Shown one piece after another: positions 6,704 to 16,801 of a DNA stretch of 64,000 bases. This DNA is from Moraxella lacunata (GTDB taxonomy: Bacteria; Pseudomonadota; Gammaproteobacteria; Pseudomonadales; Moraxellaceae). The stretch's first letter is position 1. Each line of letters opens with the position of its first letter. Position numbers and translations under genes: made by a program. The notes under the pieces are model-generated. The model worked only from the letters and a program-made list of their open reading frames with translations. It was not told where the DNA came from and searched no databases. The stretch is taken from the NCBI RefSeq assembly GCF_002027545.1, contig NZ_MXAN01000015.1:6851-70850 (forward strand), read 5' to 3'.

Positions 6704-8863
6704 TCAGTCGCCTTGATAGCCTTTTAGCTTTAATCTTGCCTTGTGTAGCAGTGGCTCGGTATAGCCAGACGGCTCGGTCGCTCCCTTAAAGATAAGGTCG
6801 GCGGCGACAAAGGCAATATTATTATCAAAATCAGCCGACATCGGACGATAGGCAGGGTCGTCTTTGTTTTGCTCGTCCACGACTTTTGCCATGCGTTTTA
6901 GGGTGTCCCACACTTCGTCAGCAGTTACGATACCGTGAGCGAGCCAGTTAGCGACGTGCTGAGATGAGATACGCAAGGTGGCACGGTCTTCCATAAGCCC
7001 CACGTTGTTGATATCAGGCACTTTGGAACAGCCTATGCCCAAATCAACCCAACGCACCACATAGCCCAAAATGCCTTGGCAGTTGTTTTCAAGTTCACGG
7101 CGTTTTTCGTCCGCCGTCCAGTTGGTATTGGTGGCAAGTGGAATGGTCAAAAGGTCATCAAGGCTAGGCGTGGCAAGGCGTGCAAGCTCTTCTTGACGGT
7201 TCATGACATTGCATTTGTGATAATGAATGGCGTGAATCACCGCACCGCTTGGAGACGGTACCCATGCACAGTTTGCCCCTGCTTGGGGGTGCTCAATCTT
7301 GGTGCGATACATATCGGCAAGCTCATCAGGCTTAGGCCACATGCCTTTGCCGATTTGGGCTTTGCCACGCAGTCCTGCTTTTAGACCGATTGAGACGTTA
7401 CGCTCTTCATACGCCCCAAACCACGCCTGCCCCTTAATCTCGCCCTTACGCACAAACGCCCCTGCGTGCATGGCGGTGTGAATCTCATCGCCCGTTCTGT
7501 CCATAAAGCCGGTGTTAATAAAAATCGTCCGCTCACGGGCTTGGGCGATGCAGTTTTTAAGGTTGGCAGAAGTTCTACGCTCTTCGTCCATGATGCCCAT
7601 TTTTAGGCTATTTTTGGGCAAGCCAATGGCTTCTTCGGCACGGGAGAACAGCTCAACGGCAAACGCCACTTCGTCCGAGCCGTGCATTTTTGGCTTGACG
7701 ATATACATCGAGCCTGTGCGAGAGTTACGCAAGGTATTCTCGCCACGAATGTCAACGGCAGAGAGCATGGGCGTGATAAGTGCATCCATAATCCCTTCAA
7801 AAATCTCTTCGCCACCCACTAGGATAGCAGGGTTTGTCATCAAATGCCCCACGTTACGAAGTAGCATGACCGAACGCCCGTGCAGGGTCTTAGCATTGCC
7901 ATTTAAGTCAGTATAAGTGCGGTCAGCGTTTAGGGTACGGGTAATGGTTTTGCCATTTTTTTCTAAGGTTTCGGACAAATCGCCTTTCATTAGCCCAAGC
8001 CAGTTGCGATAGCCTTCTACTTTTTCTTCGGCATCTACCGCCGCCACAGAGTCTTCTAGGTCTTGAATGGTGGTAACGGCAGATTCTAGCACCACGTCTT
8101 TGACCCCTGCTTTGTCGTCTTTGCCGATTGGGCTTTCTGGGTCAATTTGGATAATGACGTGTAAGCCGTTGTTTTTTAGGATAATTTCTCTAGGATTGTC
8201 AGGCGTACCATTGTAGCCGACTACTTTATTTTCGGTTAAAGTGGTTACTTTATCGTCAATTTTGGCAGATAATTTACCGTCTTTTATGGTGTAAGACGTT
8301 ACATCAGCGTGCGAGCCGTCCGCTAGGGGGAATGTTTCATCAAGAAAATTCTTGGCAAATGCCACAACCTTCGCCCCACGCACAGGGTTATAACCTTTGC
8401 CTTTTTCAGCTCCGTCTGTCTCAGGAATCACGTCAAAGCCATACAATGCGTCATACAGCGAACCCCAACGGGCGTTACCTGCATTTAGGGCATAACGGGC
8501 GTTACGCACAGGCACGACAAGCTGAGCTCCTGCAATGGTGGCAATCTCATCGTCCACGTTTTGGGTGCTAATCTCAAAATCGGCAACGATGGGTTCAAGA
8601 TAACCGATTTCGGTCAAGAAATTTTTGTAAGATGACAATTCATAGGCGTTGTTTTTGTGCCAGTCGTCAATCTTGGCTTGCAATTCATCACGGCGAGCAA
8701 GCAAGGCTTTGTTTTTTGGGGTCAAATCAAGAACGACCTGCTCAAAATTTTTCCAATAAGTGTCGCTGTCAAGTTTGGCGACAGGCAGGGCTTCATTTTC
8801 AATAAAATCAAATAAAATTTTGTCAATGGCAAGCGAGCCTTTGGTAATGCGTTGGGTAGCCAT
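6704..8863 (-). CDS. glcB: Malate synthase G
   Basis: Condenses glyoxylate and acetyl-CoA to malate, the second step of the glyoxylate shunt, in the cytoplasm. The product is 719 residues, matching the long monomeric G isoform (about 723) and not the shorter A form. Typical G-isoform phrases are present, for example [27 protein letters not shown] and [22 protein letters not shown] lies upstream of the ATG at 8863; an upstream in-frame Met is not needed. It is transcribed in the same direction as aceA and lies just downstream of it, but a hairpin and a REP-like repeat separate the two, so each probably has its own transcript end. A strong terminator follows. Confidence 0.97.
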   Translation of the reverse strand: MATQRITKGSLAIDKILFDFIENEALPVAKLDSDTYWKNFEQVVLDLTPKNKALLARRDELQAKIDDWHKNNAYELSSYKNFLTEIGYLEPIVADFEISTQNVDDEIATIAGAQLVVPVRNARYALNAGNARWGSLYDALYGFDVIPETDGAEKGKGYNPVRGAKVVAFAKNFLDETFPLADGSHADVTSYTIKDGKLSAKIDDKVTTLTENKVVGYNGTPDNPREIILKNNGLHVIIQIDPESPIGKDDKAGVKDVVLESAVTTIQDLEDSVAAVDAEEKVEGYRNWLGLMKGDLSETLEKNGKTITRTLNADRTYTDLNGNAKTLHGRSVMLLRNVGHLMTNPAILVGGEEIFEGIMDALITPMLSAVDIRGENTLRNSRTGSMYIVKPKMHGSDEVAFAVELFSRAEEAIGLPKNSLKMGIMDEERRTSANLKNCIAQARERTIFINTGFMDRTGDEIHTAMHAGAFVRKGEIKGQAWFGAYEERNVSIGLKAGLRGKAQIGKGMWPKPDELADMYRTKIEHPQAGANCAWVPSPSGAVIHAIHYHKCNVMNRQEELARLATPSLDDLLTIPLATNTNWTADEKRRELENNCQGILGYVVRWVDLGIGCSKVPDINNVGLMEDRATLRISSQHVANWLAHGIVTADEVWDTLKRMAKVVDEQNKDDPAYRPMSADFDNNIAFVAADLIFKGATEPSGYTEPLLHKARLKLKGYQGD

Positions 8864-8909
8864 AATTTTGTCCTTAAAAATATAGGTTTCATTTAGATAA
8901 TGTGATATT

Positions 8910-8932
8910 GTAGGGGCGTGTTGCACACGCCC
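8910..8932. repeat. REP-like single palindrome
   Basis: GTAGG then GGCGTGTTGCACACGCCC: the same left end as the doublet at 6473, alone, 47 bases upstream of the glcB start. It lies between the aceA terminator and the glcB start, so it may affect the glcB leader. Confidence 0.7.
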
Positions 8933-8982
8933 GTTATTGATAAAATACCATTTTGCATTATCGTTTATTAAATTTTAAACAA

Positions 8983-9017
8983 AAACGGTGTTCTACCTTA
9001 ACAGCAAAACACCGTTT
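8983..9017 (-). terminator. Terminator after aceA
   Basis: AAACGGTGTT and its inverse AACACCGTTT separated by 15 bases, 20 bases past the aceA stop and followed on the minus strand by a T-rich run. Confidence 0.75.
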
Positions 9018-9036
9018 CTTTTATTTAGCAGGTCTA

Positions 9037-10635
9037 TTAACCGCCAAATTGGTTCATGGTGTTCTTGCTCGCATCACCTGCTTTTAGGGCATTTTCACCA
9101 GAGAAAATCTCTTTGTGGTCATCGCCAATGTCAGAACCTGCCATGGCTTGGTGTTTCACGCAAGCGATACCATCACGGATTTCTTTACGCTGAACGCCAG
9201 CGACATAGGCAAGCATACCCTCATCACCGAAGTAACCTTTTGCCAACTCGTGCGTAGATAGAGCGGCGGTGTGGTAAGTCGGTAGCGTGATTAGGTGGTG
9301 GAACACACCTGCTTCACGGGCAGCGTCTGCTTGGAAGGTACGGATTTTTTCGTCCGCATCACGAGCAAGCTCGCTGTCATCATATTGAGCGTCCATAAGT
9401 TTGGCACGGTCATAGCCTGATACGTCTTTGCCCTCGCTAACCCAGCGGTCATAGGCTTGTTGGCGGAAGTTGATTGTCCAGTTAAATGACGGTGAGTTGT
9501 TGTACACCAACTTGGCGTCTGGGACTTGTTTTTTGATGTCATTAACAAAACTTGCAATGCCTGCCACGTCTGGGGTTGGGGTCTCAATCCAAATCATGTC
9601 CGCACCGTTTTGGAGCGAAGTTACGCAGTCTAGCACCACACGGTCATGCTGAGTGCCTTCACGGAACTGATACAAGCCAGAAGCTAGGCGAGTTGGGCGG
9701 TGTAGCTTGCCGTTACGCTTGATAAGAATTTCGTCTTCCTTAGCTTCTGAGATGTCAATTTCGGTGGTTTCTAGGTAGCTGATGTATTTGCTTGCCAAAT
9801 CACCGGGTTCACGGCTTACAGGAATTTTTTGGGTAAGGTCAGCACCTTCTGAGTCGGTACGGGCAACAATCACGCCCTCGTCCACGCCAAGCTCCAAGAA
9901 CGCATAACGCACGGCATTGATTTTCGCCAAAAAGTCTTCGTGTGGTACAGTAACTTTACCTGCTTGGTGTCCGCACTGCTTGGCATCTGATACTTGGTTT
10001 TCAATTTGAATGGCACACGCACCTGCTTCAATCATTTGCTTGGTAAGTAGGTAAGTCGCTTCTTCGTTACCAAAACCTGCATCAATGTCAGCGATGATTG
10101 GCACAACGTGGGTTTCAAAATTGTCAATTTGGCTTTCTAGCTCTTTTACCTTAGCGGTATCGCCTGCTTGCTCAGCCTTTTGCAAGGCACGGAACAAGTC
10201 GTTTAGTTCTTTGGCATCTGCTTGGCGTAAGAAAGTGTAAATCTCTTCAATCAGTTTTGGCACGGCAGTTTTTTCGTGCATGGATTGGTCAGGCAAAGGA
10301 CCAAACTCAGAGCGAAGGGCGGCAACCATCCAGCCTGATAGGTAGATGTAGCGTTTATTGGTGGTGCCGAAGTATTTTTTGTTGGCAATCATTTTTTGTT
10401 GGGCGATAAATCCATGCCAACAGCCGAGTGATTGGGTGTATTTGGAGTTGTCAGCGTCATATTCCGCCATATCTTTACGCATAATGCTTGCGGTGTATTT
10501 GGCGATGTCAAGACCTGTTTTGAAGCGGTTTTGGACAATCATGCGAGCGGCATCTTCTGGGCGGATAGCGTCCCAAGTGCCACCTAATTTGGCTTTAACG
10601 TTGCGAACGTGTTCTAGGGCGGATTGGTAAGTCAT
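9037..10635 (-). CDS. aceA: Isocitrate lyase
   Basis: Splits isocitrate to glyoxylate and succinate, the committed step of the glyoxylate shunt. At 532 residues it belongs to the long isocitrate lyase subgroup known from Acinetobacter and Pseudomonas, not the 434-residue enterobacterial type. The active-site motif reads KQCGH at residues 219-223 with Cys221 as the catalytic base, the variant usual for this subgroup (KKCGH in others). Other landmarks are the early phrase YTQSLGCWHGF and MIWIETPTPDVAGIASF. AAGGA precedes the ATG. It lies immediately upstream of glcB, giving a two-gene shunt locus. No kinase/phosphatase gene (aceK) is nearby. Confidence 0.97.
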   Translation of the reverse strand: MTYQSALEHVRNVKAKLGGTWDAIRPEDAARMIVQNRFKTGLDIAKYTASIMRKDMAEYDADNSKYTQSLGCWHGFIAQQKMIANKKYFGTTNKRYIYLSGWMVAALRSEFGPLPDQSMHEKTAVPKLIEEIYTFLRQADAKELNDLFRALQKAEQAGDTAKVKELESQIDNFETHVVPIIADIDAGFGNEEATYLLTKQMIEAGACAIQIENQVSDAKQCGHQAGKVTVPHEDFLAKINAVRYAFLELGVDEGVIVARTDSEGADLTQKIPVSREPGDLASKYISYLETTEIDISEAKEDEILIKRNGKLHRPTRLASGLYQFREGTQHDRVVLDCVTSLQNGADMIWIETPTPDVAGIASFVNDIKKQVPDAKLVYNNSPSFNWTINFRQQAYDRWVSEGKDVSGYDRAKLMDAQYDDSELARDADEKIRTFQADAAREAGVFHHLITLPTYHTAALSTHELAKGYFGDEGMLAYVAGVQRKEIRDGIACVKHQAMAGSDIGDDHKEIFSGENALKAGDASKNTMNQFGG

Positions 10636-11058
10636 GATAATTTTCCTTATAGGTTCATGGGTCTAGGACCGTGAATGACAAAACTGCCAACTTATGAAAA
10701 AAGCAATGCAAAACCATCTGTATTGCTCGTTTGTTTTTCATGTGCCTAGCATACCCAAAAGTTTGGCATTTATCCAATAGTCTGCTTAAATTATGACTAT
10801 TTTTTAAAAAAATGATGTTGGGTTTTTCATTATAAAAATTGATGATAATTAAGGCAGGCGATGTGATAACCCTTTGAAAAGTGGGGCTATTTTATCAAAA
10901 TGGGGTGTATAAATTGTCTTGATGATGATGTTTGATTTTTTATAAAAATTTTTTGAAAAATCTGCCAAATTGTAACAAAACATCTCAAAAATCATCCGTT
11001 TTTATCCTATTGCGTATTGTTTTGTGCTAAAATTTGCCAAATTTCACAAAAATTTATC
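10636..11058. other. Divergent intergenic region aceA/ubiC
   Basis: 423 bp between the divergent starts of aceA and ubiC. It is AT-rich, with no convincing reading frame. A TGCTAAAAT extended -10-like string lies about 26 bases before the ubiC start, and GGTC-TAG-GACC, a short dyad, lies about 25 bases upstream of the aceA start; both are weak candidates for promoter and operator. Confidence 0.5.
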
Positions 11059-11514
11059 ATGACCACACCGCCCACCACCCTAGCCCCTTATCTGTATTCT
11101 CACGGCTCGCTCACCGCCTTATTAGAACAGCGAGCAGGGCAAGCCTTGCGTGTCAATGTGGTGCATGAAGGTCATCAAACCATTGACTTTGCCACCAAAA
11201 AACTCTTAGGACTGCCCATCCACCGCCCTACTCTTGCGTGGGTGCGTGAAGTGGAGCTGTTTGGCGATGATGACAAAGCATGGGTGCGTGCCAAAAGCGT
11301 ATTTCCCTTGACAAGCCTAGTCGGCAATGCCAAACGCCTACGCCACTTAAAACGCACGCCGATTGGCTATGTCATGTTTAAGCACAATAAAAATCTACCC
11401 CACAAACGCACTTACTTTTTTGATAATAATGAACATTGGGGGCGAAATACGGTTTATGATTGGCAAGGGCGAGCGGTGTTGGTGCAGGAAGTGTTTTTGA
11501 CGGATTTTTCATAA
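11059..11514 (+). CDS. ubiC: Chorismate--pyruvate lyase UbiC
   Basis: Removes pyruvate from chorismate to give 4-hydroxybenzoate, the first step of ubiquinone synthesis, in the cytoplasm. The product is 151 residues against about 165 in E. coli. Family features: GSLTALLEQRAG near the start, the strand AWVREVELF, ARSVFPLTSL-like AKSVFPLTSL, and the pair PIGYVMF. The start at 11059 is chosen because an ATG 42 bases upstream would add an unrelated, non-conserved segment. No ubiA follows; the next gene is convergent. A short ACCGC...GCGGT dyad at about 11549-11572 may end transcription. Confidence 0.88.
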   Translation: MTTPPTTLAPYLYSHGSLTALLEQRAGQALRVNVVHEGHQTIDFATKKLLGLPIHRPTLAWVREVELFGDDDKAWVRAKSVFPLTSLVGNAKRLRHLKRTPIGYVMFKHNKNLPHKRTYFFDNNEHWGRNTVYDWQGRAVLVQEVFLTDFS

Positions 11515-11594
11515 AAATTCTCGGCAGGAAAGACAAATTTGTAATAAAAACCGCCCAAATCACATTGAGCGGTTGTTGTTGGCTGATATTAGCC

Positions 11595-12908
11595 TTATGC
11601 CAAAGGAATGACCCCAATGACAATCGCACTTGCCAAAATCGCCACCGACAAGCCCCAAATCCACATAAACGAATAGCGAATATGTTTACCCATAGACAAA
11701 TTGGCAAGACCTAAGCCCATCCATAACGCAGGCGATAGTGGCGTAACAAACGTCCCCACGATACTGCCAATAAGCATGGCATAGCCTGCCGATGTTGGGG
11801 CGACCCCTGCTTGGCTTGTGATTTGCTCCACCACAGGGAACAGCCCAAAATAATAAGCGTCCGTGCTAAGTACCAGCTCCAAGGGTACGCCCAGCATACC
11901 GATGATGATGTGTAGGTATGGCAACATGGCATTTGGCAGGATTTTGACCAAATCATTGGCAATGGCATCAAGCATACCCGTTCCCTTTAAAATCCCCAAA
12001 AACGTCCCTGCCGCCAAGATGATGCTTGCCATCATAATCGCCCCGCCTGCATGAGCGTTAATGCGTTCAAGCTGTTCTTTGGGATTGCGGTAGTTGATGA
12101 GTAGCACCACCGACGTGGCAATCATAAACACATAACCAGGGGGCAATTTGCCCGAAAATAGCACCGCCATCGCTAGGATAAATATCACCACATTGACCCA
12201 AAACAGCTTTGGTTTGGCAAGGCGTGTCTCTTCGTCCGTCATTTGGGCAGGGGCGATAAGCTCGCCCACATCAGGCAACGTGCCAAATTCTTTGGTAATA
12301 CGTCTTTTTTCACGCAAACCCAAAAACACCGCCAACGCCACAATATACGTCAAAGCAATGACCTGCACACTAAACAAAGGCTGATACAGCTCGTTTACGT
12401 CCATTTCTAGCACGGTCGCCACCCGTCCTGTCGGGCCACCCCAAGGGAGCATATTGACCACGCCGGCACTGGCCGCCAGCAATAAAAACAGCATATAAGG
12501 GTTCATGTGCAATTTTTTATACAAAGGCAACAAGGCAGGTACAACAAGCAAAAACGTGGTCGCCCCCGCTCCATCTAGCTGTGCCACCACCGACACCAAC
12601 ACCGTGCCGACACTCACGGCAATGATGTTACCCCGAGTGAGCTTAACCAAACCATTGATGAGCGGACGAAACAGCCCCACATCACTCATGATGCCAAAAA
12701 ACAAAATGGCAAAAATGAACATGATGACAATCTGGATCACCGAACGTGTGCCATCAGTATAAAAATCCTTGACCTGACCTAAATCAAAGCCTGCCACCAA
12801 TACCCCAATGAGTGGCACAATGACCATCGCAATCACAGGCGAGACCTTTTCGGTCAAAAGAAGTGCCACGATTATCACGATAATCGCAAGCCCAATAAAG
12901 GTTAGCAT
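11595..12908 (-). CDS. CitMHS-family citrate transporter
   Basis: An inner-membrane carrier of about 437 residues with roughly a dozen hydrophobic segments. It belongs to the CitMHS family, whose characterised members (CitM, CitH of Bacillus) move citrate complexed with divalent metal in symport with protons. Recognisable parts are the first helix and loop (LTEKVSPVIAMVIVPLIG), DGTRSVIQIVIMFIFAILFFG, LDGAGATTFLLVVPALLPLY, and AASAGVVNMLPWGGPTGR. Two Met codons lie close together; the one at 12908 has GGGGA at better spacing than the one at 12914. The gene is alone, convergent with ubiC. Citrate uptake would feed the nearby glyoxylate and TCA enzymes. The metal preference cannot be told from sequence. 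Confidence 0.9.
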   Translation of the reverse strand: MLTFIGLAIIVIIVALLLTEKVSPVIAMVIVPLIGVLVAGFDLGQVKDFYTDGTRSVIQIVIMFIFAILFFGIMSDVGLFRPLINGLVKLTRGNIIAVSVGTVLVSVVAQLDGAGATTFLLVVPALLPLYKKLHMNPYMLFLLLAASAGVVNMLPWGGPTGRVATVLEMDVNELYQPLFSVQVIALTYIVALAVFLGLREKRRITKEFGTLPDVGELIAPAQMTDEETRLAKPKLFWVNVVIFILAMAVLFSGKLPPGYVFMIATSVVLLINYRNPKEQLERINAHAGGAIMMASIILAAGTFLGILKGTGMLDAIANDLVKILPNAMLPYLHIIIGMLGVPLELVLSTDAYYFGLFPVVEQITSQAGVAPTSAGYAMLIGSIVGTFVTPLSPALWMGLGLANLSMGKHIRYSFMWIWGLSVAILASAIVIGVIPLA

Positions 12909-13167
12909 ACGCATTCCCCATGAATTATTGAAATGATATAAAATAATGTTTATTTTAGAGTAATTATTCAAAAAAATAATTATCAAAAACAGGTTAATCT
13001 ATCATATTATGGGGTATTTGTCTTGATTTTTTTGTTTTTTCTTTTAAAGGTTAAAACAATCGTTCTTACCCCAAAAAATACCCCTACCATTTTAGACAAA
13101 ATATGATACACTTAGCATGTTTATTTATGCCACTTCATTTCTAATCTTTCCAACCTAAGGATTTTTT

Positions 13168-14550
13168 ATGTTCAAAGACATCTCCCTACACGCCATTGAC
13201 CCTGAGATTGCTGTCGCCATTGATGCCGAAGGACAGCGTCAAGAAGACCACATTGAGCTTATCGCCAGTGAGAACTACTGCTCCCCTGCTGTCATGGCAG
13301 CCCAAGGCTCAAACCTTACCAACAAATATGCCGAAGGCTACCCCAACAAACGCTATTATGGCGGTTGTGAACACGTAGACGTGATTGAGCAGATTGCGAT
13401 TGACCGTGCCAAAGAGTTGTTTGGGGCGGACTATGCCAACGTACAGCCACACTCAGGGTCTAACGCCAACGCCGCCGTGTACCTTGCCCTACTAGAAGCA
13501 GGCGATACTGTGCTTGGCATGAGCCTTGCCCACGGCGGACACTTGACACATGGGGCAAGCGTGTCGTTCTCTGGCAAGACTTACAATGCCGTGCATTATG
13601 GTATTACCGATGACGGCTTGATTGATTATGATGAAGTGGCTCGCCTAGCCCGTGAGCATAAGCCTAAGATGATTATCGCTGGCTTTTCGGCATATAGCCA
13701 AGTTATGGACTGGCAAAAGTTTCGTGAGATTGCTGATGAAGTCGGTGCGTATCTCATGGTAGATATGGCACACGTGGCAGGACTTGTGGCGGCAGGCGTG
13801 TACCCAAACCCCGTGCAAATTGCGGACGTAACAACCACCACCACCCACAAAACCTTGCGAGGCCCTCGCTCGGGTCTTATCCTCGCCCGTGCCAACGAAG
13901 AGATTGAGAAAAAACTCAACTCAGCCGTCTTCCCAGGCACACAAGGCGGTCCCTTAATGCACGCCATTGCCGCCAAAGCGGTATGCTTTAAAGAAGCGAT
14001 GAGCGATGAATACAAAGAATACCAACAACAAGTCGTCAAAAACGCCAAAGCCATGGCGGACACGATTATCGCTCGTGGCTATGACGTGGTGTCTGGCGGT
14101 ACCGAAAACCACCTTATGCTAATCAGCCTTATCAAGCAAGGCATTACAGGCAAAGAAGCGGACAAATGGCTTGGGGACGCTCACATTACCGTGAACAAAA
14201 ACTCCGTGCCAAACGACCCCAAATCACCCTTTGTAACAAGCGGTATCCGCCTTGGTACACCTGCCGTTACTACTCGTGGTTTTAAAGAAGCTGAGTGCGT
14301 GGAGCTAGCGGGCTGGGTGTGCGATATTTTGGACGCCAAAGGCGATGAAAAGGTTATCAGCGAAGTGCGTGCCAAAGTTAGCGAAGTTTGCCAAAGACTG
14401 CCCGTTTATCAAAAATCCAAAACCAAAGAGCTGTTCTCCAAAATTAGTGATATGATTGATGAGCAGGCCGACAGTGAATTTGTCCACACCGCCAAAGACA
14501 AATTCAATGAGTTCTACGAAAAAGCGATGGCAAAAATCAATCAAAAATAA
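13168..14550 (+). CDS. glyA: Serine hydroxymethyltransferase with C-terminal extension
   Basis: PLP enzyme that interconverts serine and glycine and charges tetrahydrofolate with one-carbon units. The first 414 residues match the family throughout: [19 protein letters not shown], the PLP-lysine motif [13 protein letters not shown], and [17 protein letters not shown]. Normal bacterial GlyA ends at the phrase VCxxxPVY; here the frame continues for another 46 residues of charged, probably helical sequence ([26 protein letters not shown]). The whole length of 460 is therefore above the usual 415-420. AAGGA precedes the start. The gene is single, with a hairpin terminator after it. The glycine it makes is the substrate of the nearby glyQS product. 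Confidence 0.97.
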   Translation: MFKDISLHAIDPEIAVAIDAEGQRQEDHIELIASENYCSPAVMAAQGSNLTNKYAEGYPNKRYYGGCEHVDVIEQIAIDRAKELFGADYANVQPHSGSNANAAVYLALLEAGDTVLGMSLAHGGHLTHGASVSFSGKTYNAVHYGITDDGLIDYDEVARLAREHKPKMIIAGFSAYSQVMDWQKFREIADEVGAYLMVDMAHVAGLVAAGVYPNPVQIADVTTTTTHKTLRGPRSGLILARANEEIEKKLNSAVFPGTQGGPLMHAIAAKAVCFKEAMSDEYKEYQQQVVKNAKAMADTIIARGYDVVSGGTENHLMLISLIKQGITGKEADKWLGDAHITVNKNSVPNDPKSPFVTSGIRLGTPAVTTRGFKEAECVELAGWVCDILDAKGDEKVISEVRAKVSEVCQRLPVYQKSKTKELFSKISDMIDEQADSEFVHTAKDKFNEFYEKAMAKINQK

Positions 14551-14565
14551 GTGCTAAACAAAATC

Positions 14566-14598
14566 CACCCCTTGCTGATGTCATGGGGTGTATTTTTT
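14566..14598 (+). terminator. Terminator after glyA
   Basis: CACCCC and GGGGTG around a 13-base loop, followed by TATTTTTT, 15 bases past the glyA stop. Confidence 0.75.
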
Positions 14599-14620
14599 AG
14601 TTGTCTAGTAGAGTTAATCA

Positions 14621-14647
14621 AAAACCCTATCATTGCGATAGAGTTTT
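14621..14647 (-). terminator. Terminator after glyS
   Basis: AAAACCCTATC and GATAGAGTTTT form an 11-bp stem with one mismatch; on the minus strand it is followed by T-rich sequence, 19 bases past the glyS stop. Confidence 0.7.
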
Positions 14648-14666
14648 GGTTTTTGGCAAGACTTGT

Positions 14667-16760
14667 TTAACCTTGCAACACCCCAATATCCGCCACGCTC
14701 AAAAATAGTGTGCGCACCTGCCCAAGCAAGGCTAGGCGGTTGTTTTTAAGATTCTCATCATCGGCGTTTACCATGACATTATCAAAAAAGTCGGTCAATG
14801 GGCTTGCCAAGGCGGTCAAGGCGGTCAATACCCCTTGATAATCCGCCTTATCCTGCAAGGGTTTTACCGTCTCTTTGGCACTCAAAATCGCCTGATACAA
14901 TCTCTTTTCTGCCATCTGGGTCAACAGATTCTCATCTATATTCTCGCCCACATCATCAGCTTTGGCAAGAATGTTGGCAACACGTTTGTTATTCTCTGCC
15001 AGCACTTGTGCCTGTGGTAATGCACGAAACGCCTGCACTGCATGGATACGCTCATCAAAATCCAAGGGCATGTGTGGATTTATCGCTTGCACCGCTGCAA
15101 TGGTATCTGCCGCCACCCCTTGTTCGGTATACATGGCACGATAACGTGAACTCACAAATGCCATCACAGCGTTAAAGGTTTCGCTCATGTTATTAATTTT
15201 ATTGCCATAATTTTTGATGGCTTCACCCACAAGGCTTGCCAGATTTAACGGTAATTTATTTTCAATCAAAATACGCAAAACACCAATACTTGCCCGTCTT
15301 AGGCTAAATGGGTCTTTTGAACCTGTTGGAGCTTCATTAATTCCAAAAATCCCCACCAATGTATCTATGCGATCGGACAAGGCAAGAGCGATGCCAATTG
15401 GTGTTTTGGGCAATTCATCACCACTAAATTTGGGCAGATATTGTTCACCAATGGCTTCTGCCACCTCTGCTTTTTCACCTGATTTATAAGCATAATACGT
15501 CCCTGCAATGCCTTGCAACTCGGGAAACTCGCCCACCAATGTGGTCGCCAAATCTGCCTTTGCCAAAATCCCTGCTCGTACCACATCATCGGTTGATACC
15601 TGCCAGCCATGTGAGTGCAAATTTTCACTGATAAAGGCGGATAATTTGGCAATACGTTCGCCCTTTTCCCAAATTGTGCCAAGTTTGTCTTGAAACACTC
15701 GGGTTTTTAGGGTTTCGGCAAAGTCAGTAAGCGGACGTTTTTGGTCTTGTAAAAAGAAAAATTCGGCATCTGACAGACGTGGACGCACCACTTTTTCATT
15801 GCCCAAAATCACCGCTTCTTTGTCTTTGCTGTCAATGTTGCTAATAAAGATAAAGTTGGGTTTTAGTTTGCCTTTATCATCTGTTAGACAAAAATATTTT
15901 TGATCAGCTTGCATGGTGCTAATAAGGGCTTCTTGGGGAACGGCTAAGAAACGCTCGGGGAAACTTGCTCGCAGGGCAACAGGATAATCCACAAGGGCGG
16001 TAACTTCATCCAGCAACTCATCAGGGACAATGGCGGTCGCACCAATCTCATCGGAGAGTTTGTGGACTTGGGCGACAATATCCGCTTGGCGTTTGGCAAA
16101 ATCCGCCACCACAAACCGCTCGGCAAGCAGGCTTTCATAATGCTCGGCATGGTCAATCACAAAAAAATCAGGGGCGTGATAGCGATGACCACGAGACTGC
16201 CTGCCTGTGTCATGCCCTTGAATGTGTGCAGGAATTACGGTATCGTCTGCCATGAGTACCACCCATTGCACAGGGCGGACAAACTCATCCTTGCTCACCC
16301 CAGAACGCATACGTTTGGCAATCGGCAAATCGTCCAACGCCTTTTGGATAAGGCTTGGTATCAGGTCGGTAACTTTCTCGCCTTTGATAGTAAGCGTATA
16401 AGCGATGTATTCGCCTTTTTTGTCGCTGATTGTGATTAAATCGTCTTTGGTGAGATTTAAGCCGTTGGCGTTAAGCCCCTGCAAAAAGCCCTGCCCTGCA
16501 CGAGACAGATTACCATCGGCATCAAAACCTGCCTTGATATTTGGGCCTTTTTTGGTTTCGGTGCGGTCGGGCTGATAGTCGCTTATGCCTTTGATAAGTA
16601 GTGCCAACCGACGTGGAGCAGAGTATGCCTTGATGTCATCAAAAGCGATGTTTTGCTCGCCCAATGCCGTTTTGACATGGTCGTATAGGGCATTTTGTAG
16701 GGTTTTTAGGGATTTTGGGGGCAACTCTTCGGTGCCAAGTTCAAATAGGATTGTACTCAT
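14667..16760 (-). CDS. glyS: Glycyl-tRNA synthetase beta subunit
   Basis: With GlyQ forms the alpha2-beta2 glycyl-tRNA synthetase. The product is 697 residues, close to the family's 690. It opens with the conserved MSTILFELGTEELPPKSLK and carries LRPVQWVV-like FVRPVQWVVLM and the late LALSDRIDTLVGIFG. AGAAGG lies before the ATG. In most bacteria of this type glyS directly follows glyQ; here about 6 kb of accessory genes lies between them, all on the same strand. glyS expression may therefore depend on read-through from the accessory genes or on a new promoter in 16761-16801. A partial second copy of its 5' end is present at 20843-20917. Confidence 0.97.
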   Translation of the reverse strand: MSTILFELGTEELPPKSLKTLQNALYDHVKTALGEQNIAFDDIKAYSAPRRLALLIKGISDYQPDRTETKKGPNIKAGFDADGNLSRAGQGFLQGLNANGLNLTKDDLITISDKKGEYIAYTLTIKGEKVTDLIPSLIQKALDDLPIAKRMRSGVSKDEFVRPVQWVVLMADDTVIPAHIQGHDTGRQSRGHRYHAPDFFVIDHAEHYESLLAERFVVADFAKRQADIVAQVHKLSDEIGATAIVPDELLDEVTALVDYPVALRASFPERFLAVPQEALISTMQADQKYFCLTDDKGKLKPNFIFISNIDSKDKEAVILGNEKVVRPRLSDAEFFFLQDQKRPLTDFAETLKTRVFQDKLGTIWEKGERIAKLSAFISENLHSHGWQVSTDDVVRAGILAKADLATTLVGEFPELQGIAGTYYAYKSGEKAEVAEAIGEQYLPKFSGDELPKTPIGIALALSDRIDTLVGIFGINEAPTGSKDPFSLRRASIGVLRILIENKLPLNLASLVGEAIKNYGNKINNMSETFNAVMAFVSSRYRAMYTEQGVAADTIAAVQAINPHMPLDFDERIHAVQAFRALPQAQVLAENNKRVANILAKADDVGENIDENLLTQMAEKRLYQAILSAKETVKPLQDKADYQGVLTALTALASPLTDFFDNVMVNADDENLKNNRLALLGQVRTLFLSVADIGVLQG

Positions 16761-16801
16761 AGGATGCCTTCTTTATTGAATTAAAATTAATATACCACCC
16801 A

